In this document: piece by piece, positions 58,820 to 64,000 of the stretch
How the letters are laid out: every line of letters starts with the position of its first letter
Position numbering within the stretch: position 1 is the first letter of the stretch
Notes under the pieces: model-generated
Seen by the model: the letters and a program-made list of their open reading frames with translations, nothing else
What the model was told of the DNA's origin: nothing
Databases searched by the model: none
Assembly: GCF_026210795.1 (NCBI RefSeq)
Contig: NC_089432.1
Location: 1,054,001-1,118,000 of the forward strand
DNA length: 64,000 nucleotides
Source: Rhizophagus irregularis
Taxonomy: Eukaryota > Glomeromycota > Glomeromycetes > Glomerales > Glomeraceae
Direction: 5' to 3'
Made by a program: the position numbers and the translations under genes

Positions 58820-59156
58820 ATTAATAAAAATGAGAGTAAAAAAAATTTTTATTTTTTACTGTGGAATTATTATGTTTTTAAGAAATTGAGGAAGAAGTTT
58901 TTTTTTAAAAAAAAATTTTTACTTTTATTTGACGCCACGCCAGATTCCCATTTTCTGCAGATCATTTGCAGTTGACTTATACTTGTGGATCACAAATTAA
59001 ATGATAAAACCTACATTTTTAACTTTTGTATACAATATGAAATACAAAATTGTCTTTATTACATAATAATAATAAAATAAAGAATTTTGAATAAAAATTT
59101 CTCTATATTGTGAAGTTAAATTTTTATATCATTAAAAAAGTAATATATAAGTAGTA
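58820..59156. other. Intergenic between LINE ORF1 relic and hAT-like element
   Basis: Poly-T and poly-A runs at 58890-58920, a short GC-richer stretch (GACGCCACGCCAG), otherwise AT-rich. Nothing coding. Confidence 0.5.
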
Positions 59157-59164
59157 ACAAAGAG

Positions 59165-59761
59165 TAGAGCTGTGACCCGTTACCTATCTATGAGTATCCA
59201 GGTTATGGAATAGCAAATGTGTAAAAATGGGTAATACCCATTTTGTATCCATTTTATGTTGACATTTATATACCCAGGTATTACTCGGGTAATTGCCCAT
59301 AAATTTTGCCAGAATTGAGATGTTAACTCAGGCCAGAATTTTAATGCCGGCCAGAATTAATGTTTATAAATCACTTGGTGATCGTCACTAATAAGTACGG
59401 TTACAAGCTTTAATATTTGAACGAGAAAGTTACCACAAAAAATAACTTTTGTCCCATTTTATTAATTCTGGCTAAAATTGTAATTTTTGGCTAGAATTAA
59501 ATGTTTACCACTGGTGAGTTTTAGCAATGCTAGATTTCTTTATTTTGTTTTATATATTTGATAATTATCTTAATTTATAGATTTATTGAGAAAAAAACAG
59601 GTTTTTATCCGGGTAATACCTGGGTATACTCGGGTCATATCTAACAAAAAGATAAATGGGTATAAACGGTATAATCAGGTAATACCCGTTTTGGAGTCGG
59701 GTAACACATTTTTTGATTTGAGTATGATCTGGATACAGAAATTCTGATGGGTCGCAGTCTA
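59165..59761. mobile_element. Non-autonomous hAT-like element, 597 bp, same family as 45358
   Basis: The ends TAGAGCTGTGACCCG and TAGACTGCGACCC (from the right) are inverted and resemble the TAGTGCYTCGACCCG ends of the 45358 element. ACAAAGAG flanks it directly (59157-59164, 59762-59769). Subterminal words are GGGTAATACCC and TACCCGG instead of ATCCGGAT, and GGCCAGAATT words occur in the middle. Non-coding; the open frame at 59583-59765 is made of the repeat words. Confidence 0.85.
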
Positions 59762-59769
59762 ACAAAGAG

Positions 59770-60011
59770 GACTACCCCTGCGTACCCTTCAAAAATGTCA
59801 CGAAACGGCCGGCATTACGGCGTTATGCACTAACACGTGAAAATAAACAGTGACGAATAAGGGTGTGACGAATACGTTTTTACTTACTCGAAAAAAACTA
59901 AGTCCCTCAGATACTTATGAAAAATGGAAACAAGGAAGGGTGTGACGGATGTGACAAAAAAACAGTCACGTGAATTTTCGTGACATTTTTGAAGGGTACG
60001 CAGGGGAAATC
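59770..60011. mobile_element. TIR element, 242 bp, flanked by 9-bp AACAAAGAG
   Basis: The ends are a 36-bp inverted repeat with two mismatches, for example GACTACCCCTGCGTACCCTT and GATTTCCCCTGCGTACCCTT, continuing CAAAAATGTCACGAAA on both sides. AACAAAGAG flanks it (59761-59769 and 60012-60020), the same sequence that flanks the neighbouring hAT-like element. The interior repeats GTGACGAATA/GTGACGGATG. A 9-bp duplication would fit a Mutator-like element, but the superfamily is uncertain. No coding frame. Confidence 0.82.
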
Positions 60012-60020
60012 AACAAAGAG

Positions 60021-62319
60021 ATCAGCACTCGCTTACTATTAGCTCTACACGTCTCTTCAGGGCCAGAATTACATAATTCCGCCTGGCATTATTCAAAAAA
60101 GGAAGGAGCTACACGTTATTTTGGCTTTATATATTTTAAATATTAAAATAATTATGATTAACTCACCTTTGTTACTTTGTTATGGAGACTATTGTTGTGA
60201 TGTCTAAAGTGCAAGAAATTTTGTCAAATTTTGTTACATTAATTTATCGAGTATTTTAACTTATATGATAAAATAAATTAAAAAAAAATTGACATAAGAA
60301 AAGAACAATAATTACAATAATTTATTAACAGACAGGCTGAATAAACTGTACTATTACCTGTAAAAAAATAATTACGTTAAAATGAAAAAAACTTTTATTG
60401 ATTTGAAATCAAAGGTATAATGTTTTATTAAAATAATTAAGAGATATTAGCTTATTTTACGTTAGAAATCGTGAAGTTAATCAAATTTACAATGAAAAAA
60501 TATATATATTAAATTTCTTTTCTTACATTTCTACCATTAAATTCTTTTTTATATTTTACATATATAATTGACATTCAAAAGTCAATACGAATTTCCCACT
60601 ATGTTTTTTTATTAAAAAGTTTCTTTTTAATAAGAAATTATCAAAAAAACCTTAAACATAATTTTCCTTACTTCTACTATGATCAAAGATGTAGTGTTTT
60701 TATTACAAATAAAATATCCTATACACATTTTTTATTGGATGGGAACGAAACTTCTGTGCTACGAATTTCGTGATTTTCTTCAAGAAACAAAATTATGAAA
60801 CGCAACAAATTGTGAAACTAAAGTCCTCTTATTAGTATGGTTGCAATAACAGTTAGTTAGAAATGTTACACTACATTTATTATATCCACACATGAAAACT
60901 CTGACTAACTTTATATATTAGGCTTGTTCAATTCTGATCGTTCGGGTTTTTTGATCGAAAATCCATTAACCAATCCTATCATGTGATCAAAATAAAAATT
61001 GATCGGGCTTATTAAACGGTTAACCTTGGTCACCTTATTTTTCGTATAATAAAACATTTTTCTTTTTTAAAATGGCAAATAAGCAATACATAAATGTATA
61101 TTAAACTTTTTGAGGGCGCGTATTAAAACTTTACTAGACACCAGACACGTTAAAAAAAAGCGATCAAAATGATACCATATTTTGTTGTTCGGAAAGTTCG
61201 AGTTGTTGATCAGGTCACACAATTTCATCAGCCAATATTATCAATTCGAATAGGCCCTATTGGTAATTAAAGTGATACAGCATAAAAAAAGAACCAATAA
61301 AATGAGACATAGCACATATTAACTCTTGCTACTAATACTCCAATGCGGTGCATGATACTATAAAATTCAAGATATTTAAAAGATTTATGTTAAGTTTTGT
61401 AACAAGAAATATAAAAAATAATAAAGTTTCATAATAACATAAACAGATTATGTAAGACCCTTTTATATTATTAAAAAAAAAATAGCTAAGAATTTTCTTA
61501 CGTTAATAATTGTATTGATAAGAATTTATGTATTATTTAACAAAGAGTTTTTCTTTTCTCAATTTTAGAGACATTTCAACCAATCAGAGGACCAATGTCG
61601 AAATGCCAAAAATAATGAAAATTTCTTTCCAGTGTTAAATATGAAATGACTGATCGGTCAACTATGTAAATCAAAACTATATCAGGTAGCTTAATTAAAC
61701 TATTAATCAAAGATTTTTTAAATCATAATAGATACTTAATAGAGAGTCTCTTTTACATAGGCCATAATATTAAAAGAATAGTTCGCGAATTTTTAGATGT
61801 CTAGAGTGAACCTTCTTATTATTTATTACTTTTTTTTATAAATATCCATTCTCATACACATCTCTGACAAAGTTACGTTGATTATTTTTGTATTAATATT
61901 CAACTTTCAAATCAATACCCTGCAAAACCTCTCTCTATACTAATATTAAGTAAAAGGAAGGTTATTTTTTCATTAATTGGTAAAATATTTCAAATTTAAC
62001 AACGTAACTCTGTTATTCTGGAATTAAAATTAACTTTAACATCTAAATTTAGCATTGGTATTTACAATTCATATAAACGAAAGTATCAAGCTCGGAAAGC
62101 AGCCAAAAGAGTCTAAAAAAATGACCATAATGGAAATAACAAGTCAATTAATTACCCATGGCAGGGGAAGTATTGCGTCAAACCTTTTTAATTGTATCAT
62201 AGGCAATAAATAAAATAGTGATTATTATTACTTATAGCCAAAAAATATCTTTTTATTTTATATAAAAAAATTTCTTCAATAAAAAAAAAATATCACGTAT
62301 CACAGTCTAATAGTAAATA
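60021..62319. other. Intergenic with one more probable TIR element
   Basis: Near 60060 CCAGAATTACATAATTCCGC belongs to the dispersed CCAGAATTA word family. The probable TIR element at 60919-61259 is described separately. The remainder is AT-rich with no gene. Confidence 0.5.
60919..61259. mobile_element. Probable decayed hAT-like element
   Basis: TAGGCTTGTTCAATTCTGAT on the left resembles TAGGGCCTATTCGAATTGAT read from the right. Inside the ends GATCGTTCGGG, TTGATCGAAAA, TGATCAAAAT and TTGATCGGGC words repeat. The 8-bp flanks (TTATATAT and TTGGTAAT) do not match well, so the target duplication is lost or the borders are off. Confidence 0.5.
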
Positions 62320-62540
62320 TTTAGGACTCGAGCACTGTAATAGGTAAACACAGAATAGGCCAAAATAGCTATGAAAATCTTACCTTTTTTAAATATTTTT
62401 CGGTAATGTTGGTCAGAATTTATTATTTATTTTAGTAACTGACTGACATTATTATAATTCCGGCCCTGAAAAAATGTGTAGATAATAGTAATATTTTGCT
62501 AATTTTCTATGACCTATTTATATAGTGCTCGGGTCCTAAA
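62320..62540. mobile_element. MITE, 221 bp, copy 2 of the 34077 family
   Basis: The ends TTTAGGACTCGAGCACTGTA and TTTAGGACCCGAGCACTATA (from the right) are inverted, and TA lies directly on both sides (62318-62319, 62541-62542), suggesting a TA target. The core (TTGGTCAGAATTTATT, TAGTAACTGACTGACATTAT, ATAATTCCGGCCCTGAAAAA) matches the copy at 34147-34245. Non-coding. Confidence 0.82.
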
Positions 62541-62820
62541 TACTTATCATGAAATCAAAAGTATCATGAAATCAAAAGGTTTAATCTAGATCCTAAAAAT
62601 AGAAAAAATTTGACCTAAAAAAATTCATCATAAGCTATTTCTTCAGATTCATAAACATATATAGCCCTTCGCTTCGCTCCGGACATAAGATTTAAAACAA
62701 CAATTTTTTTTTTAAACAATATTTAATTATTTATATTATGCAATAATTGAACAATTGTTAGATATGCACAGTTATTATTACCACAACTGATCGGCATAGT
62801 TGCACCGGCTTCATATAGTA
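62541..62820. other. Intergenic upstream of the last SLR gene
   Basis: AT-rich with a GC-richer phrase CCCTTCGCTTCGCTCCGGAC near 62665 that is a widespread-looking repeat word. No gene. Confidence 0.45.
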
Positions 62821-62846
62821 TTTAACTGCAGTACAGAAAGTGATCA
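62821..62846 (+). promoter_or_regulatory. SLR-family upstream element
   Basis: TTTAACTGCAGTACAGAAAG lies 90-115 bp before the ATG at 62936. It keeps ACTGCAGTA of the core but not the CACCA part. Confidence 0.45.
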
Positions 62847-62935
62847 ACAAAACAGTATTACTAATATAAATACGTTTGTGAAAAAAAAAAAAAAAATTTA
62901 AACTCTATTTTTTTTCTTGTTTAAATTATTCTAAA

Positions 62936-63916
62936 ATGTCTAATAAGCAAGTTAATTTCAAAACTAAAAATTTATTATATGAATTTTCTCAAATTATTCA
63001 AAATTTTGATAAAATTAATATAAAAGAAACTGAACCTATTATAAATGATTATATTTTTGAAGGAGATTTAAGTATCATGATTGATGATTTGGTTGATCTT
63101 ATTTTTATGAAATTAAATGAAGGGAAAGACGCAATAATAATAAAGCAACATGTTTTTAACTATCTTAATAATCACAAAATTATTTTACAAGAAATTCATA
63201 GTTGGCTTTCAAACAACCAAAATAATTCAAATTCTAATTATTTGTTTGGATATGTTAATTATCATGGAATTGGAACTAATTCTGACAGGAAAAAGGCAAT
63301 TGAATTATATAAAAAAGCAGCAGAGTTAGAAAATAATGTAGCTCAATTAGATCTTATTCATATATATATTCATGGAAAAGATAATGAGATAAATTATAAT
63401 TTAGCATTTAAGTTATCTAAAAAATTAGCAGAAAAAGAAATTCCAAGTGCAATATATAGTCTAGGCTATTGTTATTTCAGGGGAATTGGTACTGTTTATG
63501 ATACAAAAAAAGCATTTGAATTATATCAAAAGGCAGCAGATTTAGGAAATTCAAATGGAATAAACAACTTAGGTTGGTGTTATTATGGTGGAATTGTAAT
63601 TAAGTCTGATGATCAAAAAGCATTTGAATTGTTTCAGAAAGCAGCAGATTTAGAAAATTTAAGTGGAATAAATGGTTTAGGATGTTGCTATGAAAAAGGA
63701 GTTGGGACTGATATTAATAAACAAAAAGCATTTGAATTATATAAAAAAGCAGCAGAGTTGGGAAGTAATTCAGCTCAATATAATCTTGCTAAGATGTATG
63801 AAATTGGAAGTGGAGTTGAAAAGGATATGGATCAAGCAGTATATTGGTACCAAAAATCTGCTGAGCAGGGATACAAATATGCTCAAATAAAAGTAAATCA
63901 ACTTTTAAAAAAATAA
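62936..63916 (+). CDS. Sel1-like repeat protein (326 aa)
   Basis: An intact single-exon paralogue starting MSNKQVNFKTKNLLYEFSQI. The shared helical domain (MIDDLVDLIFMKLNEGKD, ILQEIHSWLSNNQ) is followed by six SLRs. Repeats 3 to 5 carry LGYCYFRGIGT, LGWCYYGGIVI and LGCCYEKGVGT cores with KAFELYQKAADL. The last repeat is AKMYEIGSGVEKDMDQAVYW. It ends IKVNQLLKK. It lies over 34 kb from the main cluster and on the opposite strand, between MITE and transposon ends. Predicted soluble adaptor, partner unknown. Confidence 0.9.
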   Translation: MSNKQVNFKTKNLLYEFSQIIQNFDKINIKETEPIINDYIFEGDLSIMIDDLVDLIFMKLNEGKDAIIIKQHVFNYLNNHKIILQEIHSWLSNNQNNSNSNYLFGYVNYHGIGTNSDRKKAIELYKKAAELENNVAQLDLIHIYIHGKDNEINYNLAFKLSKKLAEKEIPSAIYSLGYCYFRGIGTVYDTKKAFELYQKAADLGNSNGINNLGWCYYGGIVIKSDDQKAFELFQKAADLENLSGINGLGCCYEKGVGTDINKQKAFELYKKAAELGSNSAQYNLAKMYEIGSGVEKDMDQAVYWYQKSAEQGYKYAQIKVNQLLKK

Positions 63917-63932
63917 ATTATATTTATTACTA

Positions 63933-64000
63933 CAGTCAAACCTTTATATAACGATATGTCGGGACATATATGAAATTTTTAGAAAATATCGTTATATCAA
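63933..64000. mobile_element. End of a pogo/Tc1-type transposon, cut by the window
   Basis: CAGTCAAACCTTTATATAAC directly follows TA (63931-63932) and continues CGATATGTCGGGAC. This is the familiar terminus of pogo-like elements (CAGTyrAACCTyTATATAACGA type). Farther in, ATATCGTTATAT is the inverted partner of ATATAACGATAT, a subterminal repeat. The rest lies beyond the window, so autonomy cannot be judged. Confidence 0.75.

Noticed and set aside
1-64000. CRISPR arrays, bacterial operons or ribosome-binding sites
   Set aside because: The window is eukaryotic, with spliced genes; repeats found are tandem duplications, satellites and TIR elements without CRISPR-like unique spacers of constant length.
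1-64000. tRNA and rRNA genes
   Set aside because: No complete cloverleaf or rRNA-like block was recognised by eye; a covariance scan would be needed to be sure.

Overview
This window is AT-rich, gene-poor eukaryotic DNA with short GT-AG introns and many dispersed repeats. The gene families point to an arbuscular mycorrhizal fungus of the Rhizophagus type (Glomeromycotina). They are expanded TKL-like kinases with ITDMGLC and HRDLH/HRDFH motifs, Sel1-like-repeat (SLR) proteins, LINE fragments with the family's ORF1-like protein, and Tc1/hAT-type DNA transposons. The organism assignment comes from recognised families, not from a search.

Layout. 1-6.2 kb: repeats and degenerate sequence, no convincing gene. 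6.2-8.3 kb (-): a five-exon kinase-SLR fusion whose catalytic HRD reads HCN. 9.7-28.9 kb: a cluster of paralogous kinase-less SLR genes (9748, 19126, 21782, 24716, 26067, all -; a + strand pseudogene at 28507), interspersed with a decayed multi-exon gene (12-13.6 kb), a dead Tc1 element (14.7-15.9 kb) and a possible small membrane protein (16.9 kb). Six to eight SLR copies share a CTGCAGTAYCACCA-like element about 75-120 bp upstream of the ATG. 29.5-33.6 kb (+): a decayed kinase gene with five tandem N-lobe modules. 36.4 kb (+): another SLR pseudogene. 39.9-44.8 kb (+): an intact ten-exon kinase gene predicted at 1408 aa, with nine tandem N-lobe modules encoded by phase 0-0 exons. 45-64 kb: transposon-rich DNA with hAT-like elements with 8-bp target duplications, a 5'-truncated LINE with an 18-bp duplication, a satellite block of about 185 bp period, a LINE ORF1 pseudogene, a small ORF interrupted by a MITE, a last intact SLR gene (62936, +) and the end of a pogo-like transposon running off the window.

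Most striking observation. Two kinase genes have independently become arrays of kinase N-lobes. Each internal exon encodes beta4-beta5 of one N-lobe followed by beta1-beta3-alphaC of the next, and every intron sits at the same place in phase 0, so exons can be gained or lost without shifting frame. Only the last module keeps a Gly-rich loop and joins a complete C-lobe. The result would be a string of glycine-loop-less N-lobes capped by one apparently active kinase. Neighbouring SLR proteins share their N-terminal helical domain with the kinase-SLR fusion, so the locus looks like a place where kinase and SLR parts are repeatedly duplicated, recombined and lost.

Limits. Exon structures, terminal inverted repeats (TIRs) and target-site duplications (TSDs) were read by eye. 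No transcript, alignment or database evidence was available.
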